NCBI GenBank assembly: GCA_003427395.1
Contig: BFEA01000058.1
Span: 2,877,724 to 2,908,321 of the forward strand
Length of the DNA: 30,598 nt
Source of the DNA: Chara braunii
Lineage: Eukaryota; Streptophyta; Charophyceae; Charales; Characeae
Reading direction: 5' to 3'
This document shows positions 17,320 through 28,369 of the stretch, piece by piece (position 1 is the stretch's first letter; every line of letters begins with the position of its first letter). The notes under the pieces are model-generated. The model saw only the letters and a program-made list of their open reading frames with translations. It was not told the DNA's origin and did not search any database. The position numbers and the translations under genes were made by a program.

Positions 17320-17705
17320 TATCCGGCCCATAACTCTATGCAGCAAGAATCAGATAGGTATCGCGCGCTGGACTTCCTTATAACTACCGAGCGAGCGCAT
17401 GGCCTCCTCATATCGACCAGCCATGCGGGCATACGCAAGCACTCGTGCTGATGGGTTACTATGTAGTGCTCGTAGCCTCGCGGCCCTTGATAATCTCGAG
17501 GGTCTCGTTCGACGCTCAAGTGTCGGCTGACAGACGCTTTGAGGGGTAATCTCTCGACGCCAGACAACCGCCATGTGCGGTTGAAGACCACACTCTCTTC
17601 TGCACCCTGTGCAGAGGGGTTGAGTAGACAATTCCAAGTTGTCGTGGCGGTCAAATATAAAGGGGTTTGACTTTGACGGCTGCCACAGACTACAACGTCC
17701 AACCA
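17320..17705 (+). repeat. Hairpin cluster D, copy 2
   Basis: Homologous to 3540-3910. CAACCGC/GCGGTTG (17565-17583) and CTGCAC/GTGCAG are unchanged. CGACGCT/AGTGTCG replaces a T-A pair by a G-T wobble, GACAATT/AGTTGTC keeps seven positions with one wobble, and the large CGCGACCCT stem has become CGCGGCCCT/AGGGTCTCG with one mismatch. Confidence 0.65.
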
Positions 17706-18199
17706 CAGTAACTCTAAGAAACAAAAGGTCAAAGGGGAACTTTTTTCTCTCAGTACAACACCTACTTAATCACTATTCGCGGCCTCAATGGGTCAGGGGA
17801 ATACAAGAAACATGATATAAAAGTCATGAGATAGAAGACGATCACTCTCACAATCACGGTGTGGTTTCCTTTAAATATATATATACACATAATAATCATA
17901 CGCAAAACCAAGTCTGGACTTCAACTCACAGAACATACCTCTAATCACATCAAAAATCCACATCAACAGATCACACACTACACGGGGTCAACTTCAACCA
18001 TTCTTTGCGCTCACACCCCTTGCTTTAGCCATACAAGCCTCAGTCTTTGCCCAAATCTCAAAATAAAGTACTCAGCATCTTTATTAAATGACCATTCAAT
18101 TAAAATCCGGGTAAAAATACAACCAATAAATCAAACCACACGGCTAAAGCCTTTTAGGTTGAGTGACAAGAGTGAATTAGAGTTAAGCCGGAAACCGAC

Positions 18200-18528
18200 C
18201 TGTTATCAAAGGATAACAGAAGGTGATCCCTGTAGGATCAGCTTGAAGATAATCAAGCCTTAAATCAAAAATGTAAGAAATAACGACAGCATATCCCCTA
18301 AACAGGATGGATTGCCAGATTTCGCTTGGCTGAAAATAATCTAACTCTCTAAATTCTGCAAAATTTCGGCAGCGCTTCCCGTAGGAAAAGTGCCTTTTCA
18401 TAATCTCTATGAGTCCAAAATGACTAACTCTTTCAGATTTGTAGAAATTTCGGCAGCGCTTCCCGTAGGAGCAGGAGGCTGCCAAGATTTATACAAAGCT
18501 GAAATCAGAAAGACAAAGCAAAGCTATA
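18200..18528 (+). repeat. Hairpins and GGCAGCGCTTCCC module, copy 2
   Basis: Three consecutive perfect hairpins, CTGTTATC/GATAACAG (18200-18219), TGATCC/GGATCA (18224-18240) and GCTTGA/TCAAGC (18241-18258), are followed by two GGCAGCGCTTCCCGTAGG motifs 85 bp apart (18361, 18445). The last 160 bp are repeated almost exactly at 30140-30291. Confidence 0.7.
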
Positions 18529-18678
18529 CTTGGGACTAACTTTTGACACTTACTTGGGAGGTAGAATCAGCGATAATTTGTACGACCTCCTAATGAGGCT
18601 GTGTGATAACAGTGATCCTAACTCCTAGTAGAGTCGATCTTATCTTATCCCAAGCTTTCCCTCCCATTATCCATCCTA

Positions 18679-18849
18679 CCTGCCTATAGCTCTAGCACTC
18701 GGCGAGCACCTAAAGCAACTAAACTATCAAAGAGATGCCCCAGAGTGAGAGCCCACAAGCATGNCCTGCCTATAGCTCTAGCACTCGGCGAGCACCTAAA
18801 GCAACTAAACTATCAAAGAGATGCCCCAGAGTGAGAGCCCACAAGCATG
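18679..18849. repeat. Perfect 85-bp duplication around a single N, copy 2
   Basis: Positions 18679-18763 and 18765-18849 are identical, with N at 18764, and the whole 171 bp equals 5828-5998. Probably an assembly join copied into both loci rather than biology. Confidence 0.9.
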
Positions 18850-18950
18850 CATAACCAAACATCTCTCATAATACCACACTAATTTAGTCCAAGTAGTTCG
18901 TTAAATCGCTTAGTTACTTCTCTTTTACATCCCCCTTTCCTATGGCATAC

Positions 18951-19971
18951 AGTAAGACAAGGCTCTAACCCTAGGGCATGCCTGACCTGCCTAGGTACAC
19001 AAGTAAAGTACGCACATTTGGACTCCCCTAACCCTAGGGTATGCCCAACATAACATGAACTGTACACATAAGGCATATGACCAGACCGCCCTAACCCTAG
19101 GGTATGTCTAGCTTCTGCCTAACTGACGATAAATAGCATAGAACTTGGTTGCCCTAACCCTAGGGTGTGCCCTATCTACTTTAAACAAAGTTACATACGA
19201 CATCATCCTAGATCATTCCTACCCTGGGGTAGGTTTAGCTTGCCTGAACATAAATACAAACGACAAAAAGTCGGACCGCCCTAGCTCTAGGGTATGTCCA
19301 ACCCACAACACATCTACGACAAAAGCATATCACTAGGCCGCCCTAAGCCTAGGGTACGCCTAGTTCGCCATACAGTTTAAGTTACATAAGGCAATGTGAT
19401 CAGGCTGCCCTAACTCTGGGGTGTGCCTGATCTGCCTGAACAGTTATAAACTCTGAAACGCTGGACCGCCCTAACCCTACGGTACGTCCAACTTACTTTA
19501 AACGACAAAAGCTTATCGCTAGGCCGCCCTAACCCTAGGGTTAGGCCTAGTTAGCCATACAACATAAAATAGGGTACAAATACTTTCACAGACTTTATGT
19601 TTTTCCTTCTCTTATTAAGCAGCCGATCGGACGTTTCTCATAAATGAAACTTCCGATCCTGCCTCATGTTTAGAAGGGGAAATAAAATCAGATTTATACT
19701 AACTCTCTACTCCTTAGTGTTATCATGAGCATATAACTGAACCGCCCTAACCCTAGGGTACGTTCAGTCTGCCCAGTTACCTTTGTTTAACTCTTCATCT
19801 CTTTCCCTCTTCCTTAGTTCTACCTGACTTACTGACTGGCTTTCCCCACCCGGGGCGCCCGGTCTGTTAGAAGTATACGTTCAAATTGTATACATATCAA
19901 GTTTTATACTCTGGTTGACCATTTAGTTCATGGTTCATGGCTAAGCCGCCCTAACCCTACGGTACGCTTAG
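18951..19971 (+). repeat. Hairpin array A, twelve units, copy 2
   Basis: The same twelve units in the same order and spacing as 6101-7121. Arms are perfect in several: CTAGGC/GCCTAG, GATCAGGC/GCCTGATC (19398-19432), TGGAC/GTCCA, CTAGGC/GCCTAG (19519-19550), ACTGAAC/GTTCAGT (19736-19768) and CTAAGC/GCTTAG (19941-19971). The tenth unit contains an 18-nt perfect palindrome, CCTAACCCTAGGGTTAGG (19528-19545). Others have decayed by transitions; the fifth is CTAGATC/GGTTTAG, where two G-C pairs of copy 1 have become G-T. Two cores carry TACGG, breaking the inner stem, so copy 2 is less constrained than copy 1. Confidence 0.88.
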
Positions 19972-20419
19972 TCTTATGTCGTTACTCCCTCAGAAGAAAA
20001 CACGCACCACAACTCATTAAAATAAACATCAGGATTCTGAGCCTTCCCCACCCGGGGTGCCCATCCTCCTGTTCTGAAACCCTCAAATAAAACAGCAACT
20101 GATCCAATCCCACCCGGGTAGACCACTCATAAGAGTCACTCATTCAGATCAACAAACCTCAATAAAACATAGCACTTAGCCCACATCCACCCGGAGGGGC
20201 TCAGCCTTGGGTTAACCCGGTCAAAACGCAAGCATAACGCCTTCCTCCCGCCTTCCCCAATTTACCTTTGTCTGAATTCTCTCAAGGAGTTATCTGATCT
20301 CTCATATATAACTGTTTATTTAAACCTTTCGCAAAGCATGTCCTGACATACATAAGACAAAAAAAAATAATAATAACCTCTCATAGTTATTTTCAGATAC
20401 CCAAAGGAATAATGCACTT

Positions 20420-20725
20420 GGGGAAAGGATCACACGCATCAGACGAAAGTTATACCTGACTGTTCCCTGCCTTCAGAACCCCGCTTGGATTCCGACATAG
20501 CTCTCGCAATCGGTGGGTTAACCTCCCACAAGGTCTTGCTGCGGTCCTACGGGTTGCAATCCCGCCTGCCGCCTTCCTCTCATAACCTCAGACTAGACTT
20601 AGAGTAAGAAGGATAGAATGAGATAGGTTAGACTCTCGAGTTCCAAGAGAGGGCCAACTCAACTCACAGCGAGAGGGCCTTGGAATCTGGAATCTCCTGA
20701 GGGCCCCGCAATAATGGCCAATGAA
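20420..20725 (+). repeat. Conserved distal block, copy 2
   Basis: Matches 7560-7862 and the reverse complement of 15367-15628. It ends with CTGAGGGCCCCGCAATAATGG before similarity drops into the CAG-rich tract. Confidence 0.8.
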
Positions 20726-21850
20726 ACGCTTGGTCAATTCTGAGTCAGACTGCCGAAATCAATCCCCTGGTGATTTCCCAAATCACAACACTAATCCCCC
20801 CCTTCTTAAGCTCAACCACTCCTCAGAGTCCCAATACTTCTTCCTAGCCCAATCGCTGCTGCCTTGTAGCCTGTAATAACCCTCAGACGCAGCAGCAGCA
20901 CACAGCGGTGGCCAGCAGCGACAGTAGCAGTCCGTGCTCAGTCCTCAGCAGCCCGCAGCAGTAGCCTGTGCACCGTCCGCCGCCGACAGCGACAGCGGTA
21001 GTCTGTGCCTAAATGCAGCAGCATGCAGCAACCTTCAGCGGCCGACCCGTAAACCCCACCGTTCAACAGGCCGAGCAACACAACAAACGGTAGGTAGTCT
21101 TCCGGCTCCGTTGCCCTGGCTTCCTGCTCCCCTGTTCCACAGTCCGGACGCTGCCCTGGTCAACAGACAACTTCTGCTGCGAGGTCGGCTTACCTGTTTA
21201 TGCAAGCTAATAGGACGGCGATACTCTATTCACCAGGCCCCCTCTAACATCATAACAAAGTAGTAGGGCGGTTTCGCTAAGCATGTAACAGGTGACGCGT
21301 ATCCTTGGTGGTGTAGTCTCCACCACGCTCCGGTACGTACCTGTCGAAACAGATAAGTGATTACCCCACAGTTAGTCCCCTTACTGATCTGTCAAAAGGG
21401 GTGAGCGGCCTCCCTACCTAGCAGGTGAGCAAGCAGTCTCGACAGCTGTCTGCCGCGCCCGCATGGCGGCTTAAGTTAGACCGTACCTCATCCTATCACG
21501 GCATTAGACCCAGTATCAGACCCAGTACCAACGCCCGTCGATGCTTTATTCAAGCGCAACTGGGAACGCAGCAAACTACAGCAAGGGCACAATTGTGTAC
21601 AACAGTCGTGCGCAGCAGCAAGGTGCAGTGTAATGCACAACGTAAGCTCATCGAGAACACTGTGTATAAAGCAGAGGTTTATAGCAAGTGCGCGACAAGT
21701 GCTTCTGAATCATTAAGTGCACAACAACATACGCCCCTACTGCAAAACTTTGAGATGCCCACAATATTACACATCACGAAGCTCGGCAGTGTGCCCACCA
21801 ATGTGCACGGCAGACCCTAACACAGTGGGGAGCCACTTGCACAGTCAGAG
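20726..21850. repeat. CAG-rich low-complexity tract, copy 2
   Basis: CAGCAGC, GCAGCAGT and related words are frequent, especially 20885-21030. Frames of 109-151 codons cross parts of the tract on the plus strand, but they are compositionally biased and not conserved in copy 1. No gene is called. Confidence 0.6.
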
Positions 21851-22937
21851 TAACGCCACCCAGCAGCCAGCACAGTGGGAAGGCAGCCTCGCTGTGCGAC
21901 AACAACCAGAGTATATGCTGATGTCATCCATGCAGACTGTCGTCATAGCCAGCCTCTTCCTCCTTCCTTCTATCAACTCTTGGCCCCTTTACTCCGCACC
22001 AGGTTCTTCCCTGCCTTTCCTTCTTGGACCTTCTTCCTTTCATTCTACATCCTTTTTTCCACTGATTTCCTTTCTCCTCGCAAAACGTACCTCGCCAGGT
22101 TTCCCCAATTCTATTGGAAGAAGTGAGTTACATTCGGTGGCCACTGCTAGCACCGGCACGACCCCCCTCTGAGTTGGCCGACTTTGAACGACAAGTATGT
22201 GCAAAAGAAGACCGAATCTTCCACTAGATTACGGAAGAGTGCATGGTGCCACTTAAATGTGAACCTCCAGCTAGAACATCGGAAGGTACACTGCTTCACT
22301 TTAGTGAAAAGGACTGTGGGATCAACCACTATCACAGTGCTAGATATAAACGAGCACACGAACCACGCGGACCACCATGATGGCGTTGCACTGAGACTGC
22401 AGCGACGAGCAACACTGTCTCGATTACGATCGGGACCTCAATAGAGGGCCATCATGACATCATGATATAAACAACCATGCGAGCTCAGCAACCATAAAGA
22501 TCTGACGTGACAACTCGGGGACTACAAAAACGAGCAAGAGGATTACAACCATGATAATCAAGCCGACGAGCTGCAGCGTGCTACGAAGGACTCACGAAGT
22601 GTACAAAATGAGAACGAATCTGTCGTCAGTTCGTGAGGAGGTACACTACTACCTGTTTCTACCACCTCTGGCGTACGTAACAACGCTCTGAATCTCCTTC
22701 TCCTTCGTATTCTCTTCTTTCTGTTCCTCGTTAACTTTTTTTCTCCCTCTTTGTCCTCCCTCATTGCCTCCTCCCCTACGCTCTACCACTGCTTACCATT
22801 CGTGATATATAGCTGGAGACGTTGCTCTACACCCAAACGAAGGTAGTGCATCAAGCAGGAAGTCCGTCCTGATTCCAAAAACAAAGGGAAAGGACTCAAA
22901 AATTGACCTACGAGCAAATCGATGTCGCAGCCCCCGT

Positions 22938-22940
<3 letters not shown>
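21851..22940. other. Unassigned segment of copy 2
   Basis: A pyrimidine-rich run (about 21955-22085, CTTCCTCC and TTTCC) recalls a polypyrimidine tract, but I see no intron or gene context. A block at 22180-22440 has an open frame of 86 codons with no recognisable domain and no homologue in copy 1. Nothing else can be supported. Confidence 0.35.

Positions 22941-23018
<78 letters not shown>
22941..23018. repeat. (CT)39 microsatellite
   Basis: Seventy-eight bases of uninterrupted CT dinucleotide. The corresponding place in the inverted copy has only a short interrupted GA run, and copy 1 has a short CT-rich stretch near 9358-9375, so the pure run is a copy-2 expansion. The R-E and L-S dipeptide frames it creates on the two strands are not genes. 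Confidence 0.98.
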
Positions 23019-23021
<3 letters not shown>

Positions 23022-23054
23022 CACGTTGCTGCCTTTGGTTCGACGAGCCACAAT

Positions 23055-23091
23055 CGGAGTGAACCTTCCCCTAGATCGTGGGTAGATTCAT
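23055..23091 (+). repeat. Conserved 36-bp motif, copy 2
   Basis: GAGTGAACCTTCCCCTAGAT and the following bases match the motif at 9526, 10279 and, inverted, 13964-13999. It stands between the CT run and hairpin array C in all copies, while surrounding DNA has largely lost similarity. Confidence 0.7.
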
Positions 23092-23406
23092 TCCCCTTCC
23101 CATAGCCCCTGCACTTGACCACTTCAACGAACTAGTGGGTGAGTATGGCTGAGCGGCGAGCCAAAAACCCATGCCATGGGCTATGCTACCTACTATTCGT
23201 AAAAGACAAAAACAAAAACAAAAAAGGTGGACGAATTTTTCGTTAAAACATGGAAAAATACATGGCCATTTTCGAAATTCGTTTTCTGCCTGGGCGCAGC
23301 CTCTAGTACTGACCCCGGCCAAACCACCGATCTATAGGCAAATCTAACACTTCCATCGTGTTCGCAGCGTCCCGAAACCCCTGGACAGCATATTGGTTTG
23401 TCCAAA

Positions 23407-23787
23407 TCGGTCAAGAAACGACCGAGAAATAGCAACTTCCACCTCACTTTCCTTCTTCACCGCCTTTCTCGATTCCCCCGCGCACCCTCCTTCTTCTCCT
23501 AACACTTACTCTACTGATCTATTACTAAAACTAACTTCCAATTCGGGGGCGCCCACCTCAAAAACCCCTACTTATCATCTTCTCTCGCTCAATTCCATCG
23601 ACAATCGAGAGAGATACTGACTTTCCGCTTTCTCCATATCCTCTTCTCAAGCAACTTTCGCGCAGCCACTAACCTCTACACCTGCCAAACTCTCATCTTA
23701 TTGCAAGAACCAACTTCGCCAACGTGTTCGCACTACCCTGAAACCTCGGAATCGAGCCTTTGATCATCCGTTTCCGTCAAGAAACGG
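23407..23787 (+). repeat. Hairpin array C, copy 2, three units
   Basis: Hairpins TCGGTC/GACCGA (23407-23425), TCTCTCG/CGAGAGA (23581-23612) and CCGTTTC/GAAACGG (23768-23787) are spaced 174 and 187 bp. Each follows a segment such as CGCCCACCTCAAAAACCCCT. In the third the outer bases GATC...GATC also pair with a small shift, suggesting an originally longer stem. Confidence 0.7.
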
Positions 23788-24242
23788 GCGAGATCCGATG
23801 TCCTTTCTGCATTCCTTTTCCCTTCTCCGTTCGCCATCTTCACGTCCTTACCTTCGAATGTACCTGGTGTAAAATAGCACCCAGGGCCACTCCTCCCTAG
23901 CACTTTTATTTTTTTTCTTCTTCTCCTTCCCGGTCCTCACTTCGTCAACTCCCGACTTTTCCCTTTCTACTTCCTCCTCCCTGTCAAGCTACCGCTGCGC
24001 AATAGCTAAGCATCATACAACTTTGAAAGCCTACCTGAACTCGTGGCCGGCTCTAAATAGCACTCTACCACGATCTCCTTGGTGTGCTGGTCTTGGGCAC
24101 CGGAGCCTCGGGCTCAGCAAGTGCTCCTTGCCCCCAAATGCGGATAGGTGCAGTTGGCTTCCTCTCCATCGAGAACAGGTTAACCGAGCACCCATTTTTC
24201 AGGCCCATTTATAAGAAAACCAGACAGTCATTTTAACAACAC

Positions 24243-24540
24243 TTCACACCAATCTGTAGAGTGCACTCCTTACGACCCCATCACAGAAAAAACCCCTAAA
24301 AAAAGCAATTAAAAACATATAAAACAGCAAGCCAAAGGTGCATTTCGATGAAATTTGGCCCAAAAAAAACTCGACCAATTTCAGAAATTTCAGAAATCTT
24401 AATAGCGCTAATTCTAAAACTCCAAATAACCCCAAATTTCATATATGGCAACCCTATCAAAATGCATATATAGCAAAGACTTGAAATTTAAAAAAAACAT
24501 GAAATTTGAGCCCAAAACCCTAATTTCAGAAATTTCAGGT
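24243..24540. other. A-rich segment present only in copy 2
   Basis: The segment is strongly A- and AAATTT-rich, with TTTCAGAAATTTCAG twice (near 24380 and 24522) and ATATATGGC/ATATATAGC strings. It has no counterpart in copy 1 between array C and the U6 piece. It could be an insertion or an intron-like remnant; no splice context or gene is visible. Confidence 0.4.
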
Positions 24541-24698
24541 CTGAAAACCAGATGCCCTGTTAACCTCTTGTGTCTCCATCGTAGGACCTGGTGCTAGGCG
24601 CAGTCCCACCAGCAGCGTTCCAAGCCAAACTGCATGAGTGTGGCCCTGCTAATCACCCGATCTGAAAGTCCCGTGGCTCCACTATCAGTCATGGGAAA

Positions 24699-24990
24699 GG
24701 TCATGCTGATTTTCTCTGTGCTGTTCCAGTTTTAACGGATGTCCCGAAGGACTGCACTGGGCCACGGCCTTGGGATACCATCATTGAGCTGACCGTCCCT
24801 AGGCAATTCAGAAATATTGGGTTTTACTCATCATGCTCCATTACCCGGGTTTGAACTTGGGTCTGCATTTCAACGGCTCATGGGTGTATCCACTGAGCTA
24901 GGCTCTTGGGTACTCTGGCCAGTCCCGGAACCAGGCTGTGTACCAAACTGGAAACAAAGGGCATGCAAAAATAAATAAAATTAAAACAAA
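24699..24990 (-). mobile_element. tRNA-U6 chimeric retroposon 2
   Basis: On the minus strand the order is a tRNA-like head, with A-box GCCTAGCTCAGTGGATAC (24902-24885) and B-box CAAGTTCAAACCCGGG (24859-24844), then about 90 bp of body, then a U6-like segment: GTCCTTCGGGACATCCGTTA (24752-24733), CTGGAAC, ACAGAGAAAATCAGCATGACC (to 24699). Downstream U6 similarity fades. On the plus strand the head is followed by an A-rich stretch (24964-25003). The shared head-body-U6 order with 25711-25910 argues for a retroposon family rather than chance insertions. Not a functional U6 or tRNA gene. Confidence 0.75.
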
Positions 24991-25019
24991 AGTAAAATAA
25001 AGCAACAGGACGGGGGGTG

Positions 25020-25370
25020 TTCCATGTGAGCAGCTGGCTACAGCTGCATGCTCCCCCACTGTGCCCTGGGCCGCTCCGCCCTGGCACAGTTCACCGTCTG
25101 TCGGGCCCCAACAGGCATGCGCAGGGCAAACTCATACTGCGAGTCCCCATGGCCATGCTCACACTGTGACCCTAAGTCTGCAAAAATATGCAGATTTGGG
25201 GCAGGCCAATTTGAGGTTCTGGGCATGGCTCGGGTCACAGCGCTTTACCTTTTGGCCCTGGCCGTCTGCAGCAATGACAAAATGGTCCTTTGCTGGTCCT
25301 ACGACACCATCTACAAGTCGCGCAATAACTCCGGTAGATGGAGATATAAATAAATAAATAAATAAATAGG
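25020..25370 (+). mobile_element. Possible retroposon body with (ATAA)n tail
   Basis: GC-rich DNA without coding similarity ends in ATAAATAAATAAATAAATA at about 25346-25368, the kind of A-rich simple tail left by non-LTR retroposition. The 5' end cannot be placed. Two short frames overlap it on both strands; neither is recognisable. Confidence 0.4.
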
Positions 25371-25710
25371 ACATTTGCGACCAACCTTCAAATATGCCTG
25401 CAGACTCTCCTTGCCCCGCGGTTACACAGGATGCTGACAACTGGGCGCATAAGACGGTTCACTTTGGACTTCGGCAAACCTGTAGGACCGGTCCCATGCC
25501 TCACGGGCCTTATGGTCATACTCACTCTCTAAGCTCATACAGCAGGTTGTGGTCGCTGGGCAGCGGACGGTACACAGCACAAGGGGCCCCCACCACATGG
25601 CTCTTCTTCCTCTTCATAGGCTAAGCATCGACAGGCTGACCTACCTGCTGCATATCTCGGCCTGCAGCACATAGCAGGTCGTGAAACCTCTCCAGCGTCC
25701 CGATCACGTA

Positions 25711-25990
25711 GGAGCCATGTTAATCTTCACTGCATTGTTCCAATTAACGGATGTCCCGAAGGACAGGCCGCGGGCACAGGCCCGAAGATATCATCATTGA
25801 ACTGCCCAGGCCCATGCAGTCTCCGTACTGCATTTTACTCCCCAACTTCAACTGGAGTTCGAACTCAGGTCTGCACTTCAGCAGTTCGGGGGGGTGTACC
25901 ACCTGAGGTAGGTCCACAGTTGCTGGTCTCACAAGGCCGCAGGCCTATCAACAGTTTGCGGTTGTATGAACTGAGCTGGGTCCGCAGTTG
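25711..25990 (-). mobile_element. tRNA-U6 chimeric retroposon 3
   Basis: The minus strand has a tRNA-like head with A-box TACCTCAGGTGGTACAC (25910-25894) and a symmetrical B-box GAGTTCGAACTCC (25866-25854), a body of about 85 bp, then a U6-like segment: GTCCTTCGGGACATCCGTTA (25764-25745), TTGGAACAATGCAGTGAAGA and TTAACATGGCTCC (to 25711). A second partial A-box-like copy (CCCAGCTCAGTTCATACA, about 25980-25963) lies beside the head, and both are flanked by CCAGCAACTG. Of the three, this one keeps the best tRNA promoter boxes, while its ACAGAG box is mutated to GCAGTG. Confidence 0.75.
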
Positions 25991-26620
25991 CTGGCCCCAC
26001 AGGCCTGCTCACAGCCAAACCCCTCACTTTTTACAGCAGGCTGAGGTTAATGGGTGGTGCATTCCCCTGGCCATGGCTACTCACGCCTACGGTCCCAACT
26101 CACGACTGTCGACCTATGACGCCCGCTGCTCATAGAGCCTGACTCTGTCCACGACCGTCAACCTCCCACATCTACCGCGCGGACTCGGAGGTCACCGCCT
26201 GCGTTCTACTTTTTCTCGCACACCCCCATTACTGCCCGAGGCAACACCACTTCTGATGACGCATGCTGTATGAACGCAGATATACCATGGTCACTTTAAT
26301 AAAAGAAAAATTTTCCTAATTTTAATCAAAGCCAAAAATTTTGCTGGCGGAAACGCCAACTCTATAACATCAAGAATAAAAATCATCACAGACACCTCGA
26401 AATTGCGCACTCACCCACTCTCCACTCCTAGCAAATCATTTAGACAGTGTGAACAAAATACAACCGCGACTTCGCACGGGATACTCAAATTTTGAACAAA
26501 ACTTATTCCCTGTCACTTGCAGAAATCAGGGTGGATACCCTTTTAAGGGTATTCGCGCCGACAGCTTACCGAACCTTATTAAGGGACGTCCCCGTCGCTT
26601 CGAATAATCACAAGCTATCA
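25991..26620 (+). repeat. Distal tail of repeat unit, copy 2
   Basis: The AT-rich part (26290-26345) and the ending TACCCTTTTAAGGGTATTCG (about 26536-26555) match 12030-12410 of copy 1. The first 300 bp are GC-richer and unassigned. Confidence 0.5.
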
Positions 26621-27704
26621 AAACATTCATAACTCCAAATGCTGACGAGAAAAAGATCCAATCCGATCGGCCAACTTGACTCCGTTTGAGGATCTGATCA
26701 AATGACCATCGGTCACAACTAACCACTGCGAGGGTTTTACCCTGGGTCTCTTGTGACCAGGCTTTGGACACCGAGATACTTGATCCGTACTACAGCGTTA
26801 CGCTTGTTCCAAGTAGTCATTGATACTCCTCTCCCTTTGTCCTAGACATCAGTTGGCTCATCGTTGGGTGTCCTGTTTAGTCATCGTCTTGCATGCAGGG
26901 CCATAACTTAGGACGCGGGCCCTAACCGAGACCTTTTCAAGACACTATCGCCTTCCTCACAAAATATCCACAAAAATATACAACTTTTATCACAGATCTC
27001 TCCTGCAGTTTAGTACAGTAGAGTCAGGTCTCCATCTTAGTCCACCATAGTCTGGTTGATCGAGTCAGATCTACGGCCCACCACGTTGTTATGTTAGCGG
27101 GAGTGCCCTCGTTGGTTACGCAACGATAAGCAAATTTTCTGATAAACTTTCTATCAGGCCTCTAAAAAAACACGAGAGACTCTTATCCCTCTGACATCCC
27201 GCGGGAGTAAGACCATCTGAGGCGGCCACACCCCTCAAGCCTTACCCTTTGGTGAGTCATGGTCTTGCTGCCAGGTTGTGCCGGTCAGCAGCCAACACTA
27301 AGGGTTGCGCCCTAGTGATGCCAGATTATCCCCTAGTTGGGTCTCTCATATATGTCTTAAGATTAGCATCATAGTGACTGGACGGTGTATCGCAATAAAC
27401 TCAGGCCTACTGCGGGACTACGGAGAGGTCCGTTTCACTCAAAGGCATTCACCAGTTCTCTATAGGACAATATAAAGAGCACTGCGTCTTTTTCAAAATC
27501 CACAAAAATCCACCGTCAGATTCAGATGGACGTGGCCTCCCACTTGATCAGAGTAAAGCAGACCACACATCTTAAAGACATCTCTCAACATTTCACCAAT
27601 TTGCGACCTTCCAAAATTTCACCAAAATAATAATTTCTCTTGGTCTTTCTCGTCAGACTTTATCGTTCAAATTGCTTTCCATGCCATTTCAAATCACTTA
27701 ACCA
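26621..27704. other. Unassigned intergenic DNA
   Basis: No gene or repeat partner was found. One clear hairpin, CACTA-A-GGG with CCCTAGTG (about 27296-27317, one bulged A), and a smaller one, CTGAT/ATCAG, near 27138-27158. Longer frames are absent. Confidence 0.4.
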
Positions 27705-27806
27705 CCTTCCACTTTTGAAGGGGACTCACTTATAAAATATCACCACCACCTCCCACATGGAGGGTAATTAATCATAAATTCTCACAACCACCTCCCACAT
27801 AGAGGG
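27705..27806. repeat. Short tandem repeat with small hairpins
   Basis: Three units share CCACCTYCCACAT or a close variant: CCTTC/GAAGG (27705-27721), CCTCC/GGAGG (27749-27763) and a partly decayed CCTC/GAGG (27791-27805). The last two are about 42 bp apart with similar spacers. A small example of the stem-varies, loop-stays pattern seen elsewhere. Confidence 0.5.
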
Positions 27807-28369
27807 AAGTCAACAACAAAACACTAGTTACTGAGAGACCAGCTTATGGGTCCTCGTCTCAACACAACAATTAACATTCGGCATGGACAAGCATTTGATT
27901 CTCAAAAGACTCATATATTCCTTGGGATTTTCACACATTTTCACAAAACGAACTACGCTCCTCTTTCTTATACTCAAGCCTACTGCCTGTCCGTAGGCAG
28001 ATTGCGCGAGTGTACCAAGGAGCAGACAATTTACACATTTCACATTCACAAGATGTGCGAGATGCATCTTGTACACCTCTCACAGAAAAAAACTCATCAT
28101 ACATCAGGATAAATCCACACACGTGAGAGTGATAGTGATCGTCAGACAAAGAGGTAGTCTCAAGTCTTTATTAGGTATAGAGTTGGGATATCTCAACTCA
28201 AAAGGAACCAAAATAGCCTCAAAGTCACACACATACTCAAAGTTGAACAACCTCAACTCAAAGATGAGCAGGATACTCCATACCTCAGAGGCAGTCTGTC
28301 TTTTCAGTTCCTTACCGGACCTTATTGCTAAACTTTCATTCGCTCTTTTAAAATCTATCTCTTTCAATG
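27807..28369. other. Unassigned DNA with paired CAACTC hairpins
   Basis: GAGTTG/CAACTC (about 28180-28197) and a related GTTGAAC/CTCAAC segment near 28240 give two small inverted repeats. The 87-codon minus frame here owes its repeated FELR texture to these repeats and is not called as a gene. Confidence 0.4.

Larger units (their letters stand above)
16800..26620 (+). repeat. Large non-coding repeat unit, copy 2
   Basis: Colinear with copy 1 as described there. It differs by lacking about 800 bp of the second hairpin cluster, by an expanded (CT)39, by an A-rich segment at 24243-24540, and by two rather than one U6-derived pieces. Copy 2 starts only about 180 bp after the last hairpin of inverted array B, so the two copies lie nearly head to head. 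Differences from copy 1 include many C-to-T and G-to-A changes, as expected for methylated repeats. Confidence 0.7.

Noticed and set aside
22783-23122. Open frames giving long RE or LS dipeptide runs
   Set aside because: Created entirely by the (CT)39 microsatellite on the two strands.
3059-26620. Copies 1 and 2 as the two LTRs of one giant retrotransposon
   Set aside because: The DNA between them is an inverted partial copy without gag-pol. No primer-binding site or polypurine tract was found, and the borders do not show matched ends.
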